Assembly (NCBI GenBank): GCA_021371965.1 | Contig: JAJFVE010000026.1 | Location: forward strand, 1 to 11,823 | DNA length: 11,823 bases | Source: Planctomycetaceae bacterium | Lineage (GTDB): Bacteria; Planctomycetota; Phycisphaerae; SM23-33 | Direction: 5' to 3' | Part shown: in pieces, positions 1 through 5,722 of the stretch | Layout of the letters: each line of letters opens with the position of its first letter | How positions within the stretch are numbered: position 1 is the first letter of the stretch | Made by a program: the position numbers and the translations under genes | Notes under the pieces: generated by a model | What the model was told of the DNA's origin: nothing | Database searches by the model: none | The model's input: only the letters and a program-made list of their open reading frames with translations

Positions 1-1
1 C

Positions 2-190
2 AAGGAGTCGTCCGTCACGTACGTGCGCGAGGACTTCGATGTGCAGTACGAGGTCTACGGCATGAAGTGGGCCTCCGCCACCGACAACCCCACCGACGCC
101 GAGCTGGCCACCGCGGCCAACTGGGATGAGGACTACCAGGACCACCGCCAGTTGAAGGTCGTCAAGGGCATCTTCAACGCGACGGTCTAG
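2..190 (+). CDS. C-terminal fragment of a phage structural protein, possibly the major capsid protein
   Basis: Only the last 62 codons are in the window, ending in TAG at 188-190; the reading frame is open from base 2. The peptide is acidic and aromatic (segments such as VREDFDVQYEVYGMKW and NWDEDYQDHRQLKVVKG) and ends in a short beta-like stretch. Major capsid proteins often end with such a beta-strand segment, and the position just before the head-tail adaptor and tail terminator genes is where a capsid gene is normally found. The gene is followed by about 170 bases of non-coding repeat, unlike the tight spacing elsewhere, which fits the end of a transcription unit or highly expressed gene. 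No catalytic motif is visible. The capsid assignment is inference from gene order; another head protein is possible. Confidence 0.45.
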   Translation, partial: KESSVTYVREDFDVQYEVYGMKWASATDNPTDAELATAANWDEDYQDHRQLKVVKGIFNATV

Positions 191-358
191 TCCGAAAGGA
201 AATTCGAAACGACAAAAACGAAATTCGAAACAAACGGCAAAGAAACAACACAGCAAATCGGAAGAAACCCCGCAGTGCGGACCTTTGTGCTTTTTTCTTC
301 TTGTTGTTTGTTTCTTGCTTCGAATTTCGGATTTGTCGTTTCGGATTTGTTGTTTGCT
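191..358. repeat. Non-coding gap with a long imperfect inverted repeat
   Basis: This AT-richer stretch contains two facing 33-base arms, 201-233 and 315-347, which match at 29 of 33 positions as reverse complements; weaker pairing continues inward (AAGAAACAAC-type sequence at 239-248 against GTTGTTTGTTTCTT at 303-316). The arms are built of repeated TTCGAAA/CGACAAA-type words. It could form a very large hairpin between the putative capsid gene and the next gene. Similar intergenic elements rich in GAATTTCGG-type words are, from memory, common in planctomycete genomes. A short GC hairpin (CCGCAGTGCGG, 270-280) followed by six Ts at 291-296 lies in the loop and could act as a weak terminator, but the spacing is poor. 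Confidence 0.7.
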
Positions 359-1033
359 ATGGAACGAACTGCCCCCATCGCTGGGACGGCCGTGATCGTC
401 GGCAACGGTTCGTCGGTCGACTCGGCGCCGGAGAGTTTCTGGCGCCGCTGTATCGCCGGCGGGACGATGCTGATCGGCACCAATCGCGTGCTCTGCTCCA
501 GGACGCTGGCCCACCTGCCCTGGGACGCCCTGGTCATTCGCGACACGTACCGCAATCTCTGGCACGACCAGCGATGGGGCGCCAAATATCACCAGGAACT
601 CTGGAAGCCCTGCCCGGCATGGAAGGTCGGCCCGGCCTGCTCGAGGGTCACGCACTGCGACCAGTTCCTGCGCTTTGAAGACGGCTGGCAGGCCGAGGCG
701 GTCTTCGACTGCAACGGCGAGGCCGCCGTCATGACGAACCCCTCGGTGGTCCTGATGGCCGCCAACTGGGCGTGGCTGCAAGGGGCGAGGCGGATCGTGC
801 TGGCCGGCGTCGACTACGGCGGCGGGCACCTGGACATGATCGAGCCGTACAACGTCTCGACAGGCCTGGAAGGCCGCTACGACGCGCCGCGCCCCAGCGC
901 GTGTATCGAAGGCGCCTTCGCCCGCGCGGCCGCGGCCGTTGCGGGCCTGGGCGGAACTCTTATCAGCGTATCGCACGGTACGCGGCTTCAAGCAGTCGAG
1001 GTGGTCTCATGGGACGACGCGTTGGAATCGTAG
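359..1033 (+). CDS. DUF115/MptE-like protein, putative glycan or nucleotide-sugar related enzyme
   Basis: This 224-residue protein begins with a Rossmann-like motif AVIVGNGSS (residues 11-19), followed by LIGTNRVL (38-45) and RRIVLAGVDYG (144-154) after a helix at about 127-141. This order (VGNGxS, then GTNR, then I-L-xGxDYG) is typical of the DUF115 family, which is related to 6-hydroxymethylpterin diphosphokinase MptE and to motility-accessory and sialyltransferase-like proteins used in surface glycosylation. Its substrate cannot be read from sequence. The frame stays open upstream to a GTG at 275, but those 28 extra codons fall in the inverted repeat and the conserved core starts only at residue 11, so ATG 359 is preferred. 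No clear Shine-Dalgarno precedes 359, so the start is uncertain. Its end overlaps the next gene by 25 bases, implying coupled translation with that glycosyltransferase-like partner. Confidence 0.65.
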   Translation: MERTAPIAGTAVIVGNGSSVDSAPESFWRRCIAGGTMLIGTNRVLCSRTLAHLPWDALVIRDTYRNLWHDQRWGAKYHQELWKPCPAWKVGPACSRVTHCDQFLRFEDGWQAEAVFDCNGEAAVMTNPSVVLMAANWAWLQGARRIVLAGVDYGGGHLDMIEPYNVSTGLEGRYDAPRPSACIEGAFARAAAAVAGLGGTLISVSHGTRLQAVEVVSWDDALES

Positions 1034-1911
1034 CATCGCCGCGGCAATGGCGGCAAAGCGGCGAGGGCATGCCTCATCGCCACCTGTTCAAGGCCCTGAT
1101 GCGTCTGGGCATCGAACCGTGCGTGGCCGTGCCGGGGGCGGGCAAGTTGTTCCACCGGCCGGTCGAAGCGGTGTTCCTCTGGAACGGCCGCAAGGGCGGC
1201 GTGGGGCAATGCGCCCAGAGGCTGCTGCAAGAAGGCGTCACGGTTTTCACGATGGAACGCGGATGGTTCGACCGCATGAACTACGTGCAGATCGACCGCG
1301 CGGGCTTCAGCCATCGGGCGTCCTGGGCGACGGCGGAGTTCTTCGCCCGCCCGTGTCCGCCCCAGGGGCGCCAGCGATTCCTGAAAGCCTGGGGCCAGGA
1401 GCCCAAGGCGATCCGCTCGCGCAAGGGCGGCATCGTCGTGCTGGCGCAGGTCACCGGCGACGCACAACTGTACGACAGCGAGATCGACGCGCCCGAGCCG
1501 CTGATCGCCGCAGTCGAGAATGCCGCGCCGAAAAGCTGCGCCATCCGCGTGCGTCCGCATCCGCTGCAGCCGCTGGCGGGCCGGTGGCGGCGCGCGAAGC
1601 TGCAGCAGGGCACGCTGGCGCAGGCGCTGGCCAAGGCCGCCTTCTGCGTGACCATCAACAGCACTGCCGGCGTCGAGTCGCTGGCGCTGGGCTGCCCGGT
1701 CCTCTGCCTGGGCCCGGCAGTTTACGCGGCCGCCGGCGTGGCGAGGCAAACGTCGCTTGCGAAACTCCGCGCCGGCGTGGCGGAGATGATCGGCGGCTGG
1801 TGCCCGCCGCAATCGGCCGTCGAGAACTTCCTCTTTCACCTGGCCTGCCGCCAGTGGTCGCGTGAGGAACTGATCGACGGCTCCTGCCTGGACTGTCTGC
1901 TGAACAAGTAG
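1009..1911 (+). CDS. Capsule polysaccharide/Kdo-transferase-like glycosyltransferase
   Basis: This 300-residue protein resembles the capsule polysaccharide biosynthesis family (KpsS/KpsC-like, Pfam Capsule_synth) and other GT-B-like proteins. Visible motifs are FTMERGWFDR (80-89) followed by QIDRAGF (94-100), the strand VVLAQVTGDAQL (143-154), VRPHP (181-185) and INSTAGVESLALGCP (216-230). The last two correspond to the RPHP and N-S-T-x-G-xE-A/S-L-xxGxP signatures near the nucleotide-sugar site in this family. ATG 1009 is chosen because GAGGTGG at 999-1005 is a good ribosome site; earlier in-frame starts lie inside the preceding gene. It overlaps that gene by 25 bases, so the two are probably a functional pair that transfers or builds a sugar. 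The acceptor is unknown: capsid, tail or host envelope are all possible. Such a gene is unusual inside a phage head-to-tail morphogenesis block. Confidence 0.7.
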   Translation: MGRRVGIVASPRQWRQSGEGMPHRHLFKALMRLGIEPCVAVPGAGKLFHRPVEAVFLWNGRKGGVGQCAQRLLQEGVTVFTMERGWFDRMNYVQIDRAGFSHRASWATAEFFARPCPPQGRQRFLKAWGQEPKAIRSRKGGIVVLAQVTGDAQLYDSEIDAPEPLIAAVENAAPKSCAIRVRPHPLQPLAGRWRRAKLQQGTLAQALAKAAFCVTINSTAGVESLALGCPVLCLGPAVYAAAGVARQTSLAKLRAGVAEMIGGWCPPQSAVENFLFHLACRQWSREELIDGSCLDCLLNK

Positions 1912-1965
1912 CATGGGCATCTTGCCCATGCCACACAGAAAGAAGCATGGGCGAGACGCCCATGC
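1911..1965. repeat. Two REP-like hairpin units between genes
   Basis: Two palindromic units follow the stop codon directly. Unit 1 has arms 1911-1918 (GCATGGGC) and 1924-1931 (GCCCATGC) around loop ATCTT. Unit 2 has the same arms at 1945-1952 and 1958-1965 around loop GAGAC. The first G of unit 1 is also the last base of the TAG stop. The ribosome site AGGAAAG for the next gene follows at 1969-1975. The same family recurs at 4434-4536 and 10384-10404. Confidence 0.85.
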
Positions 1966-1982
1966 CACAGGAAAGAGCAACC

Positions 1983-2780
1983 ATGAGCTTCGACTATTGC
2001 ATCGCCTACGAAGACCGCTCGTGCCTGCGAACATCGCGCTGGGCCCTGAGCGGGGTCGACACGCGGTCGCCCGGCAACACCAAGGACGGCTGGCTGTGGC
2101 TGAACTGCACCCGGTCCGGCCAGATCGTGACGGCCGCCCTGTTCAAAGACCCCGCCTGCGCCTCGCAGGACAAGGTGGCCGAGGGCACGGCCGATGTCAG
2201 CAGCATCGACGCGGCGCCGGTGCTGTGCACCTTGTCGGCTTCAAACCAGAGCGGGCTGACCGGCACGCTGTACTTCGAGAGCTACATCGCCGACGACGCG
2301 GCCGTGCCGGTGCTGGCGAGCCTCTGCACCGACACGGACCTGGCCGACGAGTACCATCACCTGGCTGATCTTCCCGCCACCGTCTATAGCGCCACAGCCG
2401 GCATGGCGCGATACTGCGCGGCCGCCACCCGCAAGGTGCTGCTGCTGGCCGGGCAGATGTACGCAGCCGCGCTGGGCGGGTTCGGTGCGCCGGAAAGCCG
2501 CTACAGCGCGTCGGCCTCGCGGGCCGTGCCCGACTATCGCCGCCTGGCCGCGCCCGACCAGCTCAAGGAAGCGGCCGTGCACTGGGCGCTGGTGCTGGCC
2601 TTTGGCAGTTGCCACGAGCGGGCGTGCAACACGATGTTCTCGAAGCTTCGCGACTATCACGACGGGTGCCGCCGCGAGGCCATCTCGGCGTGGAACCTGA
2701 CCTTTAACACCAACCCCGATCTCGACCAGGACGCCGACGCCCTCAAGGCCCCCGGCATGGTGCGCGTGACGCGGCTCTAG
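1983..2780 (+). CDS. Probable phage head-tail adaptor/connector-type protein
   Basis: The protein is 265 residues. Its C-terminal third is what suggests the role: a helix-rich block (LKEAAVHWALVLAFGSCHE, 194-212), then SKLRDYHDGCRREAISAW (220-237), then an acidic DLDQDADALKA loop (247-257) and a final MVRVTRL strand (259-265). Head-tail adaptor proteins (gp6/gp36-like) share this pattern of long helices, a Y-x(n)-EA helix, an Asp-rich loop like D-x-D-x-D-G, and a terminal strand with arginine. The N-terminal part (1-110) is beta-rich and not recognised, so this may be a fusion or a longer variant. Start ATG 1983 has AGGAAAG at 1969-1975; an upstream in-frame start at 1947 would run through the repeat. 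The next gene starts 9 bases after the stop, supporting an adaptor plus tail-terminator pair. The assignment is inferred from pattern and position. Confidence 0.45.
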   Translation: MSFDYCIAYEDRSCLRTSRWALSGVDTRSPGNTKDGWLWLNCTRSGQIVTAALFKDPACASQDKVAEGTADVSSIDAAPVLCTLSASNQSGLTGTLYFESYIADDAAVPVLASLCTDTDLADEYHHLADLPATVYSATAGMARYCAAATRKVLLLAGQMYAAALGGFGAPESRYSASASRAVPDYRRLAAPDQLKEAAVHWALVLAFGSCHERACNTMFSKLRDYHDGCRREAISAWNLTFNTNPDLDQDADALKAPGMVRVTRL

Positions 2781-2789
2781 GAGCTATCT

Positions 2790-3290
2790 GTGAGTGCGAT
2801 AACCGTCTCTAACGTGGACTGGAGCATCATCGCGGCAGTCAAGGCTGCCCTGGCGGCGGCGCAAGTCGATGCCCAGGCAGTATTCAAGGCCGTGACCGTG
2901 ACGGCCAGCCGCCAGCAGGCACAGGAATGCCAGTTCGTCGGGCCGGCGCCGCGGGTCGTCGTGCGATATGTGACGACGGCTGAGCGCACGAGCCCGCAGG
3001 ACGTCCGCGGCTGCTACGTGGCGCTGGAGCTGATCGTCTCGGCACAGGTCAGCCCTGCGGCCGATGAGTCGCAGCGCGTGCAGGAAATCCTCCGCCTGGC
3101 CAACGCCGCCAAGAACGCCGTCGAGTGCTCGCCGCCGCAGCAGGCATCAGCCTGGGGCGACAGCGCCTACTACCATGACGCCGTTCGCTGGGGCGACGTG
3201 GACCTGGACGTGCAGGCCGAGTCGCCGTGGATCGTCTGCCACTTGCCCGTCACGATCGGGTTCGCCCTGGAAACGGGCACCCAGCACTGA
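2790..3290 (+). CDS. Probable phage tail terminator/tail completion protein
   Basis: This 166-residue protein starts at GTG 2790, with AGGAG at 2779-2783 overlapping the preceding stop codon. It opens with a helix (WSIIAAVKAALAAAQVDAQ, 11-29), then strands including PRVVVRYVT (54-62) and CYVALELIVSAQV (75-87), a helix DESQRVQEILRLANAAKNAV (92-111), and final strands VDLDVQAE (137-144) and HLPVTIGFAL (151-160). This alpha/beta layout, with a closing strand that ends an 'average then clip' beta-sheet, fits gpU/gp10-type tail terminators that cap the tail tube and dock it to the head. Its position after an adaptor-like gene and before a tail-tube-like gene agrees. No diagnostic motif is available. 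Its stop lies only 9 bases from the stop of the convergent membrane protein gene. Confidence 0.5.
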   Translation: MSAITVSNVDWSIIAAVKAALAAAQVDAQAVFKAVTVTASRQQAQECQFVGPAPRVVVRYVTTAERTSPQDVRGCYVALELIVSAQVSPAADESQRVQEILRLANAAKNAVECSPPQQASAWGDSAYYHDAVRWGDVDLDVQAESPWIVCHLPVTIGFALETGTQH

Positions 3291-3299
3291 ATACGCGCG

Positions 3300-3902
3300 T
3301 CAGCGGTTGAGGCGGCTCGGCGGGGTTGTCGAAGCTGAGTGCTGCCTCTGAGTCGCGGTTGGAGCAGACGGGCGATCCGCCTGGCGGATACCGAGCGTGT
3401 GCATTACATCGTCCGGAAGGAAGGCGGCTGACAAAAGAGTGGCAATGAGTCCAAGAATGCAGGTGAACCGGGTGAACTGTGCCTTCTTGCCGCGATAACG
3501 ATCCACCAAACCGCGAATGAACAGAAATGCAGGCAGAATGCCCATGGCAAAAGAAATGAAAACCATCCCATACCAACTCAGTATGCGGTTGGCGGTTGAT
3601 GACAAACGATCGTCCGTCTGAACCATGTGAGGAAAGAGCCAATCCACCCGTGCGATCAGAATCCCCGCGGCGATCAGGGCCATGAATAATGCGGAGACTA
3701 TCGCGCTGCTTGGGCGAGTGGTTCTTGCGCCTATCAACGTTGCGAAGGCAGGCGGGAATAGGTACGGGATGAATGCTACGAGTGTGCCGCGCAGAGAGAC
3801 CAATTGCACCACGGCGGCCAGGAATACCGCCATATCCCATGCCATCAAGAGGTCCATGGGATCCAGATCGTGAAGTCTTTCCTTGAGGTCGCGCAGTGTC
3901 AT
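3300..3902 (-). CDS. Five-helix membrane protein, moron-like insertion
   Basis: A 200-residue hydrophobic protein on the opposite strand to every phage gene around it. Likely membrane segments are residues 20-37, 40-58, 66-84, 108-129 and 143-162; the N-terminus (MTLRDLKERLHDLDPMDLL) is charged and amphipathic, and the last 30 residues are hydrophilic, rich in S/T/P/R and look like run-on sequence. No family is recognised. ATG 3902 is chosen; a TTG at 3938 would extend the protein by 12 residues but would lie almost at the predicted transcription start. Base composition is clearly lower in G+C than the neighbours and a sigma70-like promoter lies just upstream. Separate strand, separate promoter and different composition fit a phage 'moron', for example a superinfection-exclusion or host-envelope protein; the function is unknown. 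The 3' end lies 9 bases from the convergent tail gene. Confidence 0.7.
   Translation of the reverse strand: MTLRDLKERLHDLDPMDLLMAWDMAVFLAAVVQLVSLRGTLVAFIPYLFPPAFATLIGARTTRPSSAIVSALFMALIAAGILIARVDWLFPHMVQTDDRLSSTANRILSWYGMVFISFAMGILPAFLFIRGLVDRYRGKKAQFTRFTCILGLIATLLSAAFLPDDVMHTLGIRQADRPSAPTATQRQHSASTTPPSRLNR
3375..3389. repeat. Small perfect palindrome inside the 3' end of the membrane protein gene
   Basis: ATCCGCC-T-GGCGGAT is a 7-base inverted repeat around one base. It lies in the part of the gene encoding the hydrophilic tail that follows the last membrane helix. GATCCGCC/GGCGGATC-type palindromes are, as I recall, another intergenic repeat type in planctomycete-related genomes, so the gene's original 3' end may have been replaced by repeat DNA. 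It could also be chance. Confidence 0.4.
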
Positions 3903-3950
3903 CTCACACAACTGAGTAGGCAGTGGGATAAGTGGCAATTAGTCAGCCGG

Positions 3951-3979
3951 ATTGTAGGTGTTTGCCCCAGGTCTGGCAA
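3951..3979 (-). promoter_or_regulatory. Sigma70-like promoter for the membrane protein gene
   Basis: Read on the - strand there is TTGCCA (3979-3974), a 17-base spacer, and TACAAT (3956-3951). Each hexamer matches the consensus TTGACA or TATAAT at 5 of 6 positions and the spacing is optimal. Transcription would start near 3944, about 40 bases before ATG 3902. It points away from the tail tube gene and would produce a transcript antisense to any phage readthrough RNA. Confidence 0.6.
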
Positions 3980-4006
3980 CATGCAGTTGCGTCACGAGGA
4001 TAAGAC

Positions 4007-4411
4007 ATGGCTATCAGCTACCAGGTATTCGACGACGTCAGCGGCGTTGCGCTGGCGGGCGCGGCAATCAGCGGAGTGGGGGCAATCGCCCTGAGCAAGA
4101 CGCGACGGGTGATCAGCGCGCGGGGCGATGGCGAAGTCTTCGATAGCGTCGCGGCCGCCGGGGCCTGCAGCGTCGCGGGAACCATCGTCATGACCGACGC
4201 CGCGGCGGCGCTGGCGCTGGAGGGCAAGGCCGGCACACTGACGTTCGCCTGGAAGCCGGCAGGTCTATCCACCACCCGCCCCGTGAGTATCGGCGGCGTC
4301 AGCATCGTCGGCATAGAGACGCGCGTCGGCAAAGGGCGGGCCTCGGAAGTCAAAATCAACTTTACGGCTGCCAGTTCTGACGGCCTGAGCGATCCGGTCC
4401 AAGTCGGTTAG
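4007..4411 (+). CDS. Probable phage tail tube protein
   Basis: This 134-residue protein is almost entirely predicted beta-strand with small residues: AISGVGAIALSKTRRVISA (20-38), AGTIVMTD (57-64), KAGTLTFAWK (74-83), VSIGGVSIVGIETRVGKG (93-110) and ASEVKINFTAAS (112-123). A compact beta-barrel with alternating strands, a final strand ending in an F-T-A type sequence and a size of about 130-150 residues fits tail tube proteins of the lambda gpV/Hcp-like superfamily. Gene order (adaptor, terminator, tube) supports it, allowing for the inserted membrane gene. ATG 4007 has CGAGGA at 3995-4000 with a 6-base spacer. The promoter of the divergent membrane gene lies immediately upstream. No motif in this superfamily is strictly diagnostic, so structure prediction would be the decisive test. 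Confidence 0.5.
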   Translation: MAISYQVFDDVSGVALAGAAISGVGAIALSKTRRVISARGDGEVFDSVAAAGACSVAGTIVMTDAAAALALEGKAGTLTFAWKPAGLSTTRPVSIGGVSIVGIETRVGKGRASEVKINFTAASSDGLSDPVQVG

Positions 4412-4433
4412 CAAGCTTCACTGTGGCCGGGTC

Positions 4434-4536
4434 GTTTTGTGGCACGGGCGTCTCGCCCGTGCACTGGCGGGCGTCTCGCCCGCCAGGGGGAGAAGAAAGA
4501 ACGGGGAGCATGGGCGAGACGCCCATGCCACAAAAC
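4434..4536. repeat. Cluster of three REP-like hairpins nested in a 29-base inverted repeat
   Basis: The 143-base gap between two tail genes is largely made of repeats. Outer arms 4434-4462 and 4508-4536 are reverse complements at 27 of 29 positions, and each arm is itself a hairpin (CACGGGC/GCCCGTG around GTCTC; CATGGGC/GCCCATG around GAGAC). Between them, 4464-4486 is a third hairpin with 9-base arms CTGGCGGGC/GCCCGCCAG around GTCTC. The arms differ between units yet stay complementary, and the five-base loop is preserved. The ribosome site GAAGGAG of the next gene follows at 4542-4548. Confidence 0.9.
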
Positions 4537-4555
4537 ATGGCGAAGGAGCCTCGCA

Positions 4556-4966
4556 ATGTCCGCACCGACGTTTAACAATCAGCCACTGTGCACACACGCG
4601 GCCAAGGAATCTCTCGGCGCTGCGGCCGTTCGTGTGTATGCCGAAACCATGCCCGGTCTGGACGGCGAGTTCATCCAATGCCACGGCCGCGGCGGGCGGG
4701 ATATTCAAGTGACCGGCGTGCTTGAGATGGCCGGCGCCACGCCACAGGCAGCCCACCAGGCCCTCAAGCACGCGCTGCGGGACTTGCAGGCGCTGGCGGA
4801 CGGAATGACCGTCGCCACATACGTCGGCGCCGACGGCTGCGAGTATGACGACTGCATCATGCGGGCGTACGCACCGGCCGAGGCCATCCAGGTCTGCAGC
4901 AATCCGGGTGGGTTCCACCGCGCGCTGGTGTGCATCGAGGCGACCATTCACCAGGCGAGGCCGTGA
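4556..4966 (+). CDS. Small beta-rich phage tail protein, unassigned
   Basis: This 136-residue protein is not confidently recognised. It has a beta-strand core: GEFIQCHGRGGRDIQVTGVL (37-56), a helix TPQAAHQALKHALRDLQALA (62-81), strands around TVATYVGADGC (85-95) and IMRAYAP (101-107), and a closing strand ALVCIEATIHQ (123-133). The pattern of strand, G-rich turn, strand, helix, strand and a final strand that restates 'V-x-IEATI' resembles small tail or baseplate proteins that ring the tube, such as Dit-like or gpU-like proteins, but not a tail assembly chaperone, which would be mostly helical. ATG 4556 is preferred because GAAGGAG at 4542-4548 is well spaced; the in-frame extension upstream runs through the repeat cluster. 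Its stop overlaps the next start in TGATG at 4964-4968. Confidence 0.45.
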   Translation: MSAPTFNNQPLCTHAAKESLGAAAVRVYAETMPGLDGEFIQCHGRGGRDIQVTGVLEMAGATPQAAHQALKHALRDLQALADGMTVATYVGADGCEYDDCIMRAYAPAEAIQVCSNPGGFHRALVCIEATIHQARP

Positions 4967-5700
4967 TGAGTTACTCCACCGCATCGATTTCGTACCTGGA
5001 TAATTACGTCGCCGACCTGACCCGCATCGTGCGGGCCGCGTGCCGCGACAGCGACACCGTCGTCCAGTGCTACGTGTCGGGGCAACTGGTTGACTGGCGA
5101 ACGCCGGCCGGCGGGGTGGTTGAGTTCGTCCTGCCCGACATGGGGCCCAGCGACGTCGTGCTCCTGCTGGCAGTCAGTGATGACCAGGTCCAGACGAACC
5201 TCTGGGCAGAGGCGATGGCGCCCTCGGCCGGCAGCAGCCGCCTGTCTGTCGCCGTGCCGCTGACGATGTCGCTGGGCGTGGACTCCGTCGTGCGGATCCT
5301 GCTGGGGACGATCGGCTCAGAGACGGCCGTAGAAGTGGTCTTCGAGCAGGCGGCATTTCCGGCAGGCCGCGGGGCCGGAGGGTTCGGCCTGGGGCTCCTT
5401 GGCGAAGGCGGTTTCGGATGGGACGGCGCCGGCGCCGCCGGCTGGGGATACGGCTGCGGCGTGGGCGAGTACGGCTTCGACTGCCAGCTCCTGCGGTGGA
5501 CAAGCGAGCCGCTGCCGCCGGGGACATATCCCATCGCCGTGATCGTGGAAGACGAACAAGGCAGCGAGATCGCTCGACATGAGGCGCTGCAGCAACTCGA
5601 CGCACCGGCCAGGCCGGCATCGGACCTGAGGGTGCAACTGTATGACGCAATCAACGACGCACTGACATTAGCGTGGACCCAGTCGCCGGACATCGGCTGA
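4966..5700 (+). CDS. Tail protein with a glycine/aromatic-rich segment
   Basis: This 244-residue protein begins at ATG 4966, overlapping the preceding stop by one base, so it is translationally coupled to the gene before it. Three regions are visible. Residues 1-130 are mixed alpha/beta (for example VVEFVLPDMG 51-60, RLSVAVPLTMSLG 92-104). Residues 134-171 are dominated by glycine alternating with F, W, Y or L (GGFGLGLLGEGGFGW, then GWGYGCGVGEYGF). Residues 180-230 form an Ig/fibronectin-like end with PPGTYPIAVIVEDEQGSE (184-201). It is a structural tail component by position. Polyglycine segments with bulky residues occur in some phage receptor-binding tip proteins, so a role in adhesion is possible, but this is inference. 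No enzymatic motif is seen. Confidence 0.5.
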   Translation: MSYSTASISYLDNYVADLTRIVRAACRDSDTVVQCYVSGQLVDWRTPAGGVVEFVLPDMGPSDVVLLLAVSDDQVQTNLWAEAMAPSAGSSRLSVAVPLTMSLGVDSVVRILLGTIGSETAVEVVFEQAAFPAGRGAGGFGLGLLGEGGFGWDGAGAAGWGYGCGVGEYGFDCQLLRWTSEPLPPGTYPIAVIVEDEQGSEIARHEALQQLDAPARPASDLRVQLYDAINDALTLAWTQSPDIG

Positions 5701-5722
5701 CGCAGCACGAGAGAGAACGACA

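Noticed and set aside
270..296. Rho-independent terminator after the putative capsid gene
   Set aside because: The stem is only 4-5 bases and the T-run starts ten bases after it; too weak to list as a feature.
275..358. Upstream GTG start and signal peptide for the DUF115-like protein
   Set aside because: The extension lies in the inverted repeat and precedes the conserved core by nearly 40 residues; kept only as an alternative start.
331..360. Promoter-like TTGTCG...TGCTAT before the DUF115-like gene
   Set aside because: The hexamers match poorly and the -10 box would overlap the start codon; expected by chance in AT-rich repeat DNA.
1947..1982. Upstream start for the adaptor-like gene inside the hairpin repeat
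   Set aside because: The extra residues (GETPMPQERAT type) are repeat-encoded and the better ribosome site serves ATG 1983.
988..2034. Long open frame on the - strand opposite the glycosyltransferase-like gene
   Set aside because: It runs antisense through motif-bearing + strand genes and the repeat, its protein is arginine/alanine-rich without recognisable motifs, and it is explained by high G+C.
1911..4536. CRISPR-like array from the repeated palindromes
   Set aside because: Units are few, irregularly spaced, in both orientations and lack uniform spacers; they are dispersed hairpin repeats.
4439..4555. N-terminal extension of the 136-residue tail protein
   Set aside because: It translates the hairpin cluster; GAAGGAG at 4542-4548 clearly serves ATG 4556.
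4412..4970. Programmed frameshift of a tail assembly chaperone after the tail tube gene
   Set aside because: No slippery heptamer or overlapping long frame is visible; the two genes here use ordinary starts and a TGATG overlap.
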